From assembly GCA_963922205.1 (NCBI GenBank), contig CAWUHX010000213.1:434001-498000 (forward strand): a stretch of 64,000 nucleotides of DNA, given 5' to 3'. The position numbers and the translations under genes were made by a program. The notes under the pieces were generated by a model. That model did no database searches, was not told the origin of the DNA, and saw only the letters and a program-made list of their open reading frames with translations. This DNA is from Romanomermis culicivorax (Eukaryota; Nematoda; Enoplea; Mermithida; Mermithidae). Of this stretch, positions 22,327-32,194 are shown in pieces (within the stretch, counting starts at the first letter, position 1; each line of letters opens with the position of its first letter).

Positions 22327-22405
22327 TACATACGCTAGTTAAGTCTCGGCATTTTAGTAGAATAATGATTTCACTTCGGCCTTTCAGGCCTTGCAAAATC
22401 TTATA
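22327..22405. repeat. Inverted partner of the 21695-21802 palindrome
   Basis: The sequence from CATACGCTAGTTAAGTCTCG to GGCCTTGCAAAATCTTA is the reverse complement of about 21737-21802. It abuts the satellite array, so it may mark the right end of the DIRS element and the insertion point into the array. Confidence 0.5.
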
Positions 22406-24401
22406 TTTTTCGACAGATTTTTGGGGATTTTGGTGTTTAAACTTCTCATGAAAATCTAAATTTGTACTTTTTTTGAGATGTTCTTTGTGGAATTTGGTGT
22501 TTAAACTTCTCATGAAAACCTAAATTTATACATTTTCGACAGGTTTTTTTTCATTTTGATGTTTAAACTGCGGATAAAAATTTAAATTTACACATTTTTC
22601 GACAGATTTTTGCGGATTTTGGTGTTTAAACTTCTCATGAAAATCTAAATTTGTACTTTTTTTGACAGGTTTTTGTGGAATTTGGTGCATAAACTTCTGA
22701 TTAAAATTTAAAACTTCCACATTTTTTGACAGTTTTTTTTTGAATTAGATGTTTAAACTGCGGATAGAAATTTAAATTTACACATTTTTCGACAGATTTT
22801 TGTGGATTTTGGTGTTCAAACTTCTGATGAAAATTTAAATTTACACATTTTTTTGACAGTTTTTTGTGGAATTTGATGTTAAAACTTCTAATGAAAACCT
22901 AAATTTATACATTTTCGACAGGTTTTTTTGATTTTGATGTTTAAACTGCGGATAAAAATTTAAATTTACACATTTTTTGATAGTTTTTTGCGGATTTTGG
23001 TGTTTAAACTTCTGATGAAAATTCAAATTTACACATTTTTCGACAGATTTTTGCGGATTTTGGTGTTTAAACTTCTAATGAAAATTTAAATTTACACATT
23101 TTTTGGCAGTTTTTTGTGGAATTTGATGTTTAAACTTCTGATGAAAACCTAAATTTATACATTTTCGACAGGTTTTTTTTGATTTTGATGTTTAAACTGC
23201 GGATAAAAATTTAAATTTCCACAATTTTTTGACAGTTTTTTGTGGACTTTGGTCTTTAAACTTCTCATGCAAATCTAAATTTGTACTGTTTTTGACAGGT
23301 TTTTGTGTATTTTGGTGCATAAACTTCGGATTAAAATTTAAATTTACACATTTTTTGACAGTTTTTTTTATTTAGATGTTTAAACTGCAGATAAAAATTT
23401 AAATTTACACATTTTTCGACAGATTTTTGTGGATTTTGGTGTTTAAACTTCTGATGAAAATTTAAATTTACACATTTTTTGACAGTTTTTTGTGGAATTT
23501 GGTGTTTAAACTTCTCATAAAAATCTAAATTTATACATTTTCGACAGGTTTTTTTTGGATTTCTATGTTTAAGCTGCAGATAAAAATTCAAATTTACACA
23601 TTTTTTGGCAGTTTTTTGTGGAATTTGATGTTCAAACTTCTCATGAAAACCTAAATTTATACATTTTCGACAGGTTTTTTTTGGATTTTAATGTTTAAGC
23701 TGCAGATAAAAATTCAAATTTACACATTTTTCGACAGATTTTTGGGGATTTTGGTGTTTAAGCTTCTGATGAACATTTAAATTTACACATTTTTCGACAG
23801 ATTTTTGCGGATTTTGGTGTTTAAACTTCTCATGAAAACCTAAATTTATACATTTTCTACAGGTTTTTTTTCATTTTGATGTTTAAACTGCGGATAAAAA
23901 TTTAAATTTACACATTTTTCGACAGATTTTTGCGGATTTTGGTGTTTAAACTTCTGATGAAAATTTAAATTTACACATTTTTTGACAGTTTTTTGTGGAA
24001 TTTGATGTTTAAACTTCTCATGAAAACCTAAATTCATACATTTTCGACAGGTTTTTTTTCATTTTGATGTTTAAACTGCGGATAAAAATTTAAATTTACA
24101 CATTTTTCGACCGATTTTTGCGGATTTTGGTGTTTAAACTTCTGATGAAAATTTAAATTTACACATTTTTTGGCAGTTTTTTGTGGAATTTGATGTTTAA
24201 ACTTCTCATGAAAACCTAAATTTATACATTTTTGACAGGTTTTTTTTCATTTTGATGTTTAAACTGCGGATAAAAATTTAAATTTACACATTTTTCGACA
24301 GATTTTTGGGGAATTTGATGTTTAATTTTCTCATGAAAATCTGAATCTATACTTTTTTTGACAGTTTTTTGTGGACTTTGGTGTTTAAACTTCTCATGAA
24401 A
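22406..24401. repeat. Satellite array of ~62-63-bp units, left part
   Basis: About 32 units share ttGACAGnTTTTTnTGGA, then TTTGnTGTTTAAACTTCT, then ATGAAAATnTAAATTTACAC. Spacing of the GACAG word is 62-63 bp (22856, 22918, 22980, 23043). Several unit variants alternate, giving a loose higher-order order (GACAGTTTTTT, CGACAGGTTTT, CGACAGATTTTTG). The minus strand shows a repeating Lys/Asn/Phe/His/Gln-rich peptide of about 21 residues over runs of 63-bp units. The array continues at 38563 beyond the inserted retrotransposon. Confidence 0.9.
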
Positions 24402-24995
24402 TGTTGTATCTTGGTTCGCGTCGGGGCGGAGATGATGCGGCGTGAGCAGGATTGGGATTCCGAGGTTGCGTCCTTAATGTACGTGCGTCCCACGCCCACG
24501 TTTACCCGATAACCTAATTACTGGTACTTAAACCCCGACAATAATGATCCCAACAATTAAAGAAAGTTTAGTTTCTTTAATTGTCTCCCTTCTCTCTCAC
24601 TAACTAGAAACGAAAGGGCTTTCCTACCTATTTATTACTGCACAATAAAAGTACGAAAACTTACGTGACAAAACGGGACGGGCGAGGCGAAAATAAAAGT
24701 AACAATAATAAGTCAACTCCCACGCAGGGGCGAGAAAAGACGAAAAGGCGTGGTGGGAGGCTGCTAATATGTACTAGTGGCGGCCGGCGGGGCACAAAAC
24801 TAGTAGAGAAAAATAAAACGCACACAAAATATACGTTGAATGATAAGTGAAGAGAGAGACCAGCGCACGCGTACCGAGGTGGGCTACAGTAAGATGGCCA
24901 CTGGTGGTCCGCATTGCTCTCTCCACTTGCCACCTGCGGGCCTGTGACGCGTTTTGACAAAACAGTGAAAAATCGGCGGAAAACACACTACAACA
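24402..24995 (-). mobile_element. 3' LTR of the large retrotransposon
   Basis: 594 bp, ending next to the polypurine tract. It contains the LTR stem-loop (24553-24565 with 24572-24584) and the TACTGTAG-like core (CTACAGTAAGATGG on this strand) shared with the solo LTRs. Outer flank is GAAA. Confidence 0.9.
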
Positions 24996-25008
24996 CCCCT
25001 CCCCCCTT
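24996..25008 (-). other. Polypurine tract
   Basis: On the minus strand the sequence AAGGGGGGAGGGG lies directly against the 3' LTR start. This is the position and composition of the plus-strand primer of LTR retrotransposons. Confidence 0.85.
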
Positions 25009-25446
25009 GCAGTAGATCGCCCTAAGCGATCGTCAAGAAAGACCGAAAATCATGCAAGGGGAAGGGCTCCGCCACTACAGGCCGTCACCGGGCTTGCCGA
25101 AGAATTTTTCGGCGTCACACAGCGGGGCCGGCAGAGTTGTTGGGGTAGTTTGAGCCGATTTTTGGGGCGGCGACCATGAGCCCAGCGGCGAGGTGTACGG
25201 ACAAAACGGGGCAAGTGGGGGCGTGTAGCGGGCCACCGGCGGTCAACTTACTGTGTGTTTGCAGCGTCGGCTGCACGTGCGCTGGAAACTAGTACAAAAG
25301 TATAAAGCAAAACGAGATTAGAAATAAAACAACCGGATCAAAATGAGGTTAAGAAACACAAAAACGAAGAAAAAACAATGTTACTGTACAAAAGCTCTTG
25401 TTCAATGGCGGCGGCGGTAATGAGTATCGGATGCGGAGCGGTGATT
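25009..25446 (-). other. 3' untranslated region of the retrotransposon
   Basis: GC-rich DNA between the stop at 25447 and the polypurine tract. No further coding frame recognised. Confidence 0.5.
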
Positions 25447-28400
25447 TCATGGAGGATCGCGGCGGTCGCATTTGTTTCGTCGGTAGCGATCGTTGTGGTA
25501 GCAGTGGGGATCGTACGGGTCGTCGTGACCATCAAAACGAACGTTACGGGAATAACGGGATCGACCGTAGTCAGAGGTATCCCAGCTGCGCGAAGATGAG
25601 GTTGACGTTTGAAGTTGAAGCGGCGATTGCGGGTTCACGCCTGGTGCTGGCAACTGAGTGGCAAATAGCGACGGTCGGTCGGACGGCGTCCCTGTTGGCG
25701 GCAATGGTCGTGGTGGCAAAAGGTTCCAACGGGCAGAAAAGTCGTGCCGACGCAGCAGGGGCGCGGGGCGATCCGTCTCGCTGTGATATTGCAAATATAT
25801 TCTTCGGATGTCGGCGATTTCGGGTGGCTGTGGAAACGGTGCGTAGCTCGGGTAAGCCATCCAGCTGTCGATGAGTCCGACAGCGGTGTTGTAGGCTTGG
25901 AGCAGGCACGAAGGATTATCCAGGCCACGGGCTTCGTATAGGAAAAGGGTCAAGTGGGCGGTGTGAACGGCGTCAACGACGCCGAGCTCCTCGGCCCAAA
26001 GACCGGCGACCCATTTCAATATGACCGTGGCGACGGCGTGCGAGATCGGGGGTTGTTGTTCTACGTATGTAGGACGATAGTGATCACGGAAGTATTGGTA
26101 CAGCGCCAGCGAAGCGTTCGTGGCGTGTATGTGCAGGGGCATGATGATGTGAATGCGAAGGCGCCCGAAAAAATTGATCAGCACTATTTCGTGTAGCGTG
26201 CGTGGTGAGAAAAATTCGACGGCCGGGTCAATATGTGGCGGGTAGCCCGGTGTGACGATCGTAACGCAATGCGGCTGATGGGTGGTTCGGAATCGGGTGT
26301 AATTCGGCAAGTGTGTAGCCTCGCTAGGCAACCGAGGTTTGATGGCTGGTGCGGAACTTGGGGGCAACGGAGCTCCAAGAACCGGTTTAGTGGCGATGAT
26401 CATTTGCGGCTGTTTGAACGCAGTAACCGGAGCCGACGTCGGGGCCGTAGGCGGCAGCGACGTGGTGTGGGTTACCGTGGTCGTTATGGCGGTTGTCGGG
26501 GCCGTAGTAGGCTGCGATGTTACCCTAGGCGTAGTCGAGGGTGTTGGGGGCTCCACGTCCATAGGAGGTGGTGGAAGCGGAGCTTTGAATTCATCTTTCG
26601 GCGGATTTTTTAGGGCTTCCAGGCGGCGCTGGATTTCGGCATCTCGGTGCAATGGGCTAATGTAGTCTGTTAGTTTCGTAGGTGAACGGCCGAAACCGTG
26701 GCGATAGTGTTCTTCGTAAAAACCCGTCGTGTGTACCTTACGGGTTTGTTCACTTTGCGTACGATGTGGCGGTGCGTCATCGCGGCGTTCGTGTTGGCGG
26801 CTTTCCCTGCCGGTTGGTGGAGTTTGTTTCGTTTCTTTACGGTGGCGGTCATCACGAGAGTGAGACTCGTGGTGTGAACGATGGCTGTCGGGTTTGTGAG
26901 CAGGCGGCGGTTTCGTTGCCGACGCTGCTGTTTTGGAAGAATCGCGCTTGGGTTTCGGCGTTGACGTGGCGTGCGAAGAGCGTTCGGCTTCTTCGCGGGC
27001 TCTCTGTTTATCGCGTTGTTCACAGCGTCGAGTGGTGCGTTCGCTAGGCGTTCGGCCGCGCTCAGCACGCGAGGTGCTGGGTGGCGGCGTACGCCGCGTA
27101 CTCGGTTCGTCCGTTGTTCTTGTTTTATGAGATTTGCGGTACGCTGATTCATCCTGGAGCTGTTGCTTTCGTTTTATTGAATGTTCATACCGGCCGGGTC
27201 TTCGGATAGGATTACCATAGCGATCTAAAGCTGGCACGGACGTGCTGGATGCCTGTGGGGTTTGGACATCCACAGGCGCCGTCGGGGGCGGTAGAATCGC
27301 TGGTTGCGACGGTTGCGGAATCGGTTGCGGTTGAGCTGTGACCGGCGGCAGTAACGGAGCCGGTGGTTGCAGGACGGGTTGGGCCGTCGCAGGAGCCATT
27401 TGAGCTACTTGCGGGGCCGGAGCGATCAACGTCGGTGGCGGCAACAAAATTTGTTGTATCTGTTCTTTCAATGCTTCGGGGAAATCTTTCCACTGATGTT
27501 CCGGAAACAGCATACCGGGCGGCGGTGGCGGAAAATGATACGCGGCCAGTGCTGCGGCCAAAGCATCCCATTGCGTAGCTGAAATAATTTGTTGAGAAAA
27601 ACGTACGGGGGCACTATACCTGGCCGCGGCAACAGTAGCAATGAGCGGAGGTCCCGGCAAAACTGCCGGCGTCGCCAAATATATTCCTGGATCCACGGCG
27701 GGTGCCGTGGTGATTGTCGTAGCCGCTGGTTCCATAGAGGCGACGTCCATAGACGTGGATTGATCCACTGTGCCTTCTTCGGGTATGTCGGTCAACATTT
27801 GATCTGACGTCAACGTCTCGGAGTCAATCGCGGCGGGTTGGACGGGTGTAGACTCGTCCATTGGAGCCGGTGCGATGTTGGAAATTTCATCGAGCGTCAA
27901 TTTCAAGAAATCGTTGATTTGCGTGGCGGTTGCGGTTATATCGGAAGGCACGGGTACCATAGGAAGGGCCGACACGTCTGTTGATAGCGGCAGCTTCGCT
28001 ATGTTGAGGTCGAAGATTGGTGTTTCGAGTAGTTTGTCGTCGGCGGGTTCAACTTCGACGTCGATAGGGCGGTCGAGGAGTTCCTCGGCGGTGAGTGTTT
28101 GCACCGAAGCCCTAGTCGGCATGGGGTACGCATACACCGGCGTGGGGAACAAAAAACGGTTTTGGTAGTCGATGAGCGCAATGAACGTTGAATAAAAATG
28201 GAAACAGCTGTGTGGATTGGCCGTATAGTCGTTTTCATCGATTTCAATTTCTTCGACCGACGTTTCCATTTGAAAGTTTTCGTTGAACACAATCGGGCGT
28301 AACGCAAAGCGATTGCAAATGTACGTGCCTGGGTCGCTAGAAAAACTGGGCTCGCGTTCCGGGATGCGGTTCATCCAATTCGTGAGAAGCGAATTGGGGT

Positions 28401-29133
28401 TGCCGTCGCTGCGGTACCACATGCACTCGTAAAACGCGGCACGGGTGTCTGGCGTCATAGATTGAGCGTGGCGGAGGAGGACGTCGTTGAGGAAGGCGTA
28501 TTCCGCGGGGGAACATGGTGAAGCTAGGAGCGCGGCTAACGGCATAAAAGATGTTAGCTTTCGAAACCACTCTCCGTCAACCTGTAAAAAGTGAAGGATG
28601 GTTGAAGGGTGATAACGATAATGGGTACCGTTGTAAGTGCGCTCGTGTAGGGGTTGGTCGGTGGCTACGCATTCGGTCCAAAGATCGTCAACTTCGTGAG
28701 GGAGCGGCGGTAAGTTGGGGTCATTGTATGGCATACGATCGCGGACGGCCAACTTGTATATCAGTGAAAGCGGAAAGTTGAGCAGCTCAATGATCCGATG
28801 GATGAGATTGCTTTTCATAGCCGACGTGACGGCTGCTTGAAGACGTTTGGGATCATCGAACACCGATTGTGGTTTTAGAGCCGGATCTTCGTTATCGGAG
28901 ACGTCTGGTGACTTGTTCCATTCGTCCTTCTGTTTCTTTTTCTTTTTCTTCGGCACTTTTGGAACGGGGAGAAGCTTTGGGTAAGTTGTCCGCGTCAAGG
29001 GTTTGACATCCCGGAAGCCGTTGGGAACCGTTCCTAAACAGAAAGACCGACCGTGGTCGGAGGATGTGCAATCATACATAAAAAATTTATAAGCCGAAAG
29101 AACTTCATCTCGCATGATTGCGGGCAAGGCCAC
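25447..29133 (-). CDS. Retrotransposon second gene, 3' part: long Pro-rich and basic protein
   Basis: 1,228 codons follow the exonuclease segment in the same frame, separated only by the TAA at 29134-29136. There is no ATG at the boundary (GTG follows the stop). The N-terminal ~300 residues look globular. About 500-640 is Pro/Ala/Thr/Gln-rich. About 645-815 is strongly basic and Arg/Ser/His-rich, like nucleic-acid-binding tails. About 940-1090 looks globular again (Leu/His-rich, with aromatic residues). The end is Arg/Tyr/Asp-rich. No known domain is recognised. Either this was one protein with the exonuclease before a nonsense mutation, or it is made by stop readthrough or splicing. The basic region suggests binding of element RNA or DNA. 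Confidence 0.6.
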   Translation of the reverse strand: MALPAIMRDEVLSAYKFFMYDCTSSDHGRSFCLGTVPNGFRDVKPLTRTTYPKLLPVPKVPKKKKKKQKDEWNKSPDVSDNEDPALKPQSVFDDPKRLQAAVTSAMKSNLIHRIIELLNFPLSLIYKLAVRDRMPYNDPNLPPLPHEVDDLWTECVATDQPLHERTYNGTHYRYHPSTILHFLQVDGEWFRKLTSFMPLAALLASPCSPAEYAFLNDVLLRHAQSMTPDTRAAFYECMWYRSDGNPNSLLTNWMNRIPEREPSFSSDPGTYICNRFALRPIVFNENFQMETSVEEIEIDENDYTANPHSCFHFYSTFIALIDYQNRFLFPTPVYAYPMPTRASVQTLTAEELLDRPIDVEVEPADDKLLETPIFDLNIAKLPLSTDVSALPMVPVPSDITATATQINDFLKLTLDEISNIAPAPMDESTPVQPAAIDSETLTSDQMLTDIPEEGTVDQSTSMDVASMEPAATTITTAPAVDPGIYLATPAVLPGPPLIATVAAARYSAPVRFSQQIISATQWDALAAALAAYHFPPPPPGMLFPEHQWKDFPEALKEQIQQILLPPPTLIAPAPQVAQMAPATAQPVLQPPAPLLPPVTAQPQPIPQPSQPAILPPPTAPVDVQTPQASSTSVPALDRYGNPIRRPGRYEHSIKRKQQLQDESAYRKSHKTRTTDEPSTRRTPPPSTSRAERGRTPSERTTRRCEQRDKQRAREEAERSSHATSTPKPKRDSSKTAASATKPPPAHKPDSHRSHHESHSRDDRHRKETKQTPPTGRESRQHERRDDAPPHRTQSEQTRKVHTTGFYEEHYRHGFGRSPTKLTDYISPLHRDAEIQRRLEALKNPPKDEFKAPLPPPPMDVEPPTPSTTPRVTSQPTTAPTTAITTTVTHTTSLPPTAPTSAPVTAFKQPQMIIATKPVLGAPLPPSSAPAIKPRLPSEATHLPNYTRFRTTHQPHCVTIVTPGYPPHIDPAVEFFSPRTLHEIVLINFFGRLRIHIIMPLHIHATNASLALYQYFRDHYRPTYVEQQPPISHAVATVILKWVAGLWAEELGVVDAVHTAHLTLFLYEARGLDNPSCLLQAYNTAVGLIDSWMAYPSYAPFPQPPEIADIRRIYLQYHSETDRPAPLLRRHDFSARWNLLPPRPLPPTGTPSDRPSLFATQLPAPGVNPQSPLQLQTSTSSSRSWDTSDYGRSRYSRNVRFDGHDDPYDPHCYHNDRYRRNKCDRRDPP

Positions 29134-30621
29134 TTACGATGTCGTTGGGTATATCCGGTTGGCGTAGTCGGGAGGCAGGACATCCGACAGCGCGACGTTG
29201 TGAAAGTTGGCGATGACGTACTCGGCGAGATGGTCGATTTCGGCGGCGTCCAACGAGTCGTGGGGAAACAACGCGGGCGCATTGTAGACCTCGGGGATGA
29301 AGCCGTAACGACCAAATGCCAAGAACAATAGCAGCGGATAATAGGCGTCGAGGGCCGGGTAGGCCAAGACGTCGGATTGTAGGAACGACGTTGTTGGGTT
29401 GTTGAAAAAGCGTAGGGCTCCGGGAAAGCGTAAGGTGAGCTTTGACACGTCCAGCGCCCACATTGCGGAAACTGTGGCTTTGAGCGTGCATTTTTCCGGA
29501 AAGAAACCGATTCGTTGTGCCAACTCGTACAATGACGGGGATATGTCGATGTTGCGAATGACGCGATACGCGTCGAAGTGGATTGCTTTTACGACGGGGT
29601 CTTTGTTCTTCTTTTGTCGGTCGGTTCGAAATTGAGTGCCCAGAAGCGCGTAGATTCCCGCCCAGTCGTCGGCTCCATCGAAAGAGACTACGATGGTGTG
29701 GTCGCCATCGACTAGGGCGAAAAGCGCGGTCCAGTCTTCCGGGGTGGCGGTGAACGTTTTGAAGACGAACATCGTGCCATTCGGAAACGCAAGTTGAACG
29801 TAGCGGGGGTAACTAGACGCCGTGGGGTCGGCTGGCATTTGTACGGTGAATTGAAACTGTTTGAAGTCGGCGGCCGTGATTGATTCGGTGTCAAAGCCGA
29901 CCAGCGTGTAGCCGCGGAAGTTTGGTGTGGGTTGGGCGGCCAATGCCTGCCCCAAACTTCCGGGTGAAAGGAAAATCGGCGGCGGCAAGACATTCGGGGG
30001 TCGCGCGTACATGGAAATGTACCACGACTCCAAATCGGCGACGCGAGTCAAGCGTTTGACATTGTTTTCTAAACAAGAGCGAATGCGATACTCATCAGTG
30101 ACACATGGGACACCACGTCGAGTGAGCGACATGGGGTTTGAAGGATGATGTAAACCTGAACCAAGAGGGAAGCGCTGTGGTGTCGTCAATTCGTTAGAAG
30201 GACACATGCTTTGAGGCGGCGTTGACTTGGGGGGGGATGTCACCTTGATGGGCGCACTTGGACAACTGGATCGGGCTACGATAGCGAGATAATGAGAGTT
30301 GTGGTATGCGGAAATCAAGGCAGCGGCCGGTTGTGGACTGAGGAGGCCACAACTTGACGATGACGGGGTCGCGGCGGCTGACCATGGAACTCTGACCCAA
30401 GACTACAGAGGGGGAGATACCCATGGGGTCCCAAGCCAAAGCATGCAAGTATAAGCGGCAAAAGCATAAAATGAGAAAATACCGTCGCAGGCGAAACTTA
30501 GATCATTCTGGTGGGGCTGCTGTTCGGCCCAGCGGACGTAACGTTCGTTGACGTTTATCGATTCACGATACGGCGGAGGGTCGTCGGCCGTGGAGGTTGA
30601 TGCGGTCGACGGTGTCGTCAT
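29134..30621 (-). CDS. Retrotransposon second gene, 5' part: DEDDy 3'-5' exonuclease
   Basis: The frame starts with ATG at 30621, 28 nt after an acceptor-like TTTTCCAG (AG at 30651-30650). It meets a TAG at 30403-30405 and then is open to the TAA at 29134-29136. Numbering residues from 30318: motif I is GFDTES with Asp143 and Glu145; motif II is VVSFDGADDW with Asp214; SLYELAQRIGF at about 262-272 matches the usual spacing helix; motif III is YPALDAYYPL with Tyr320 and Asp324 (Yx3D). All four acidic residues and the Tyr are present, as in WRN/MUT-7/RNase D-like exonucleases that trim nucleic acids from 3' ends. It sits where retroviruses carry env. Use by the element is inference. The internal TAG makes the copy suspect. 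Introns removing it were tried and did not keep frame. Confidence 0.75.
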
Positions 30622-31129
30622 TTTGAGAAGATAAAATTTTTGGGAGCGGCTGGAAAATGCGACTATTGCTGATGGAAGCGAAAGATGGAAATGAAATAGT
30701 AAAAGAATAAGCCGCTGAAAGGTGAAGAAAGTGTAAAGTAGGAAAATGCAAACACTATCATCACGAAAAGCAACACAAACACCACTATGTTAATGGAGAG
30801 TAAAATCAACCTTTCCCAATTAGTCTTATGAGAGTGATAGCGGCCAGGGTCGTGCGGAAGTAAACCCAATGGCCTCGCGCCAAACAGAACCTAACATTAA
30901 AGAAGAAACCCCCTCCTATTGCGAAAGTGTGGGAACCGGGGCAGGATGTAAAGTGACATTGTAAAGTCGGCTGAAGGCTAGTAAAAGACGGGCTGAGTGG
31001 AAACGTTGAAACTGCCGTGCATCCTTGCTCGTTATCGAGGTCGCCATGATCTAAATTAAACAAACGTAAAGATTATTTACAACGCGGCATGATGAGCGCC
31101 GTATCACAAAAGAAAAATTTCAAAGCGAA
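30622..31129 (-). other. Spacer between integrase and the exonuclease gene
   Basis: About 500 bp without a convincing frame. The minus-strand GCATTTTCCAG at 30650-30660 is a good nematode 3' splice site, suggesting that the downstream gene is expressed from a spliced (subgenomic) RNA as retroviral env genes are. That is an inference. Confidence 0.45.
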
Positions 31130-32194
31130 CTATTGCCGGCGAGAAGTGTGGGGCGTGCGGGGTCCACCTTCTTCGTTGTCAAATGCATTCTTTGCCGGTC
31201 GTGAGACAAACGGTTTTAGACGTGTTATGGAGACAGTCTGCAGGCGGCCGGGCGCGTCGAGTGAGTCGATGGTAACGACGTTTTCGGCTGCGCGGGAGGC
31301 GCCCGTGATAAGGAAAGGCCCGATGAAGTCGGGTTGAATTTTGTTGGCTTTGCGCGTGTTGGTCAAAAGAACTAGGTCGTTGACAGCGAAGTCGCGTTTT
31401 CGAGCTTTGCGGTCAAAATATTATTTGCTGGCGGCGGCTGCGGCATCGAGGTTAGCTTTAATCTTTTCGTGCATCTTGAGTTGGGCTTGCGTTAGAATAT
31501 GTTGATAAGCGTCGTAATTCAACAGCAAGGTGAGGCGGCGGGCGCAGTCGTAGTCGAAGGTGATGCGCGGTTCATATCCTCGTAATAAACTGAACGGCGA
31601 ATGTCGTGTGGCTGTATGCGGCGTGGCGTTGTAAGCGAACACGGCGTAGGGCAGGTATCGCTCCCAGTTGTCTGGATCGTCGGCGGTATACTTTTTGAGT
31701 TGGGCGATCAATGTTTGATTGAAACGTTCGACCATTCCGTTGCACTGTGGGTGGTACGCTGTTGTTTTGACTTTTCTAATTTTGAGAAGTTCGCAGATAT
31801 CTTGCATGAGTTTTGACGTAAAGCATCCACCTTGATCGGAAAGGAGTACAAGTGAACTGCCGTGCGTGAGGACGACGTTGTTGATAAAACATTCCACTAT
31901 TGTTGAGGCTTTTTGATCTGGTATCGGATGCGCGGACACGAATTTTGTAAAGTAATCCTGAAAAACAATAACGTAGGGACGCTTCTCACCTACTGGCGAA
32001 ATGTTGACGATGTCGGTTGCCACGATTTCGAATGGGTGTTTGGGTTGAATTGGCAACAATGGCGGAGGCGGTGACGTGCGCGGCGTTGTTAGTTGGCAAA
32101 TTTTACAGGTTTTGATCCAATCCCTAACATCTTCTTCCATGCGGGGCCACCAAAAGTGAGCTTTAATGGCTGCTAGCGTACGATTTGTCCCTTG
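31130..32194 (-). pseudogene. Retrotransposon integrase, frameshifted and with a stop
   Basis: The frame differs from gag-pol by one base. It begins recognisably with [17 protein letters not shown], then the Cys pair CKIC of the HHCC zinc finger. The two His of the finger are missing: gag-pol runs out at 32163 just after LHQ, which suggests a small deletion here. The catalytic triad is complete: counting from 32140, Asp43 (ATDIV), Asp102 (LSDQGG) and Glu138 (NGMVERFN), with the standard 35-residue gap between the last two. A TAA at 31421-31423 interrupts the C-terminal domain. The same frame continues with YFDRKARKRDFAVNDLVLL and GPF to a stop at 31130. Integrase from this copy would not be functional. 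Confidence 0.88.

Noticed and set aside
22406-24401. CRISPR-like array
   Set aside because: Units are contiguous ~62-63-bp satellite monomers with no constant repeat and unique spacer split, and the genome is eukaryotic.
25398-28781. Plus-strand Arg/Gly-rich frames across the retrotransposon second gene
   Set aside because: They are shadows of the minus-strand Pro/Thr/Ala-rich coding frame.
29034-29137. 104-bp intron (GTAAGT donor over the TAA, TTTCTGTTTAG acceptor) in the exonuclease gene
   Set aside because: Sites look good, but splicing shifts out of the long downstream frame. The same was true for an 80-bp intron ending at 30403.
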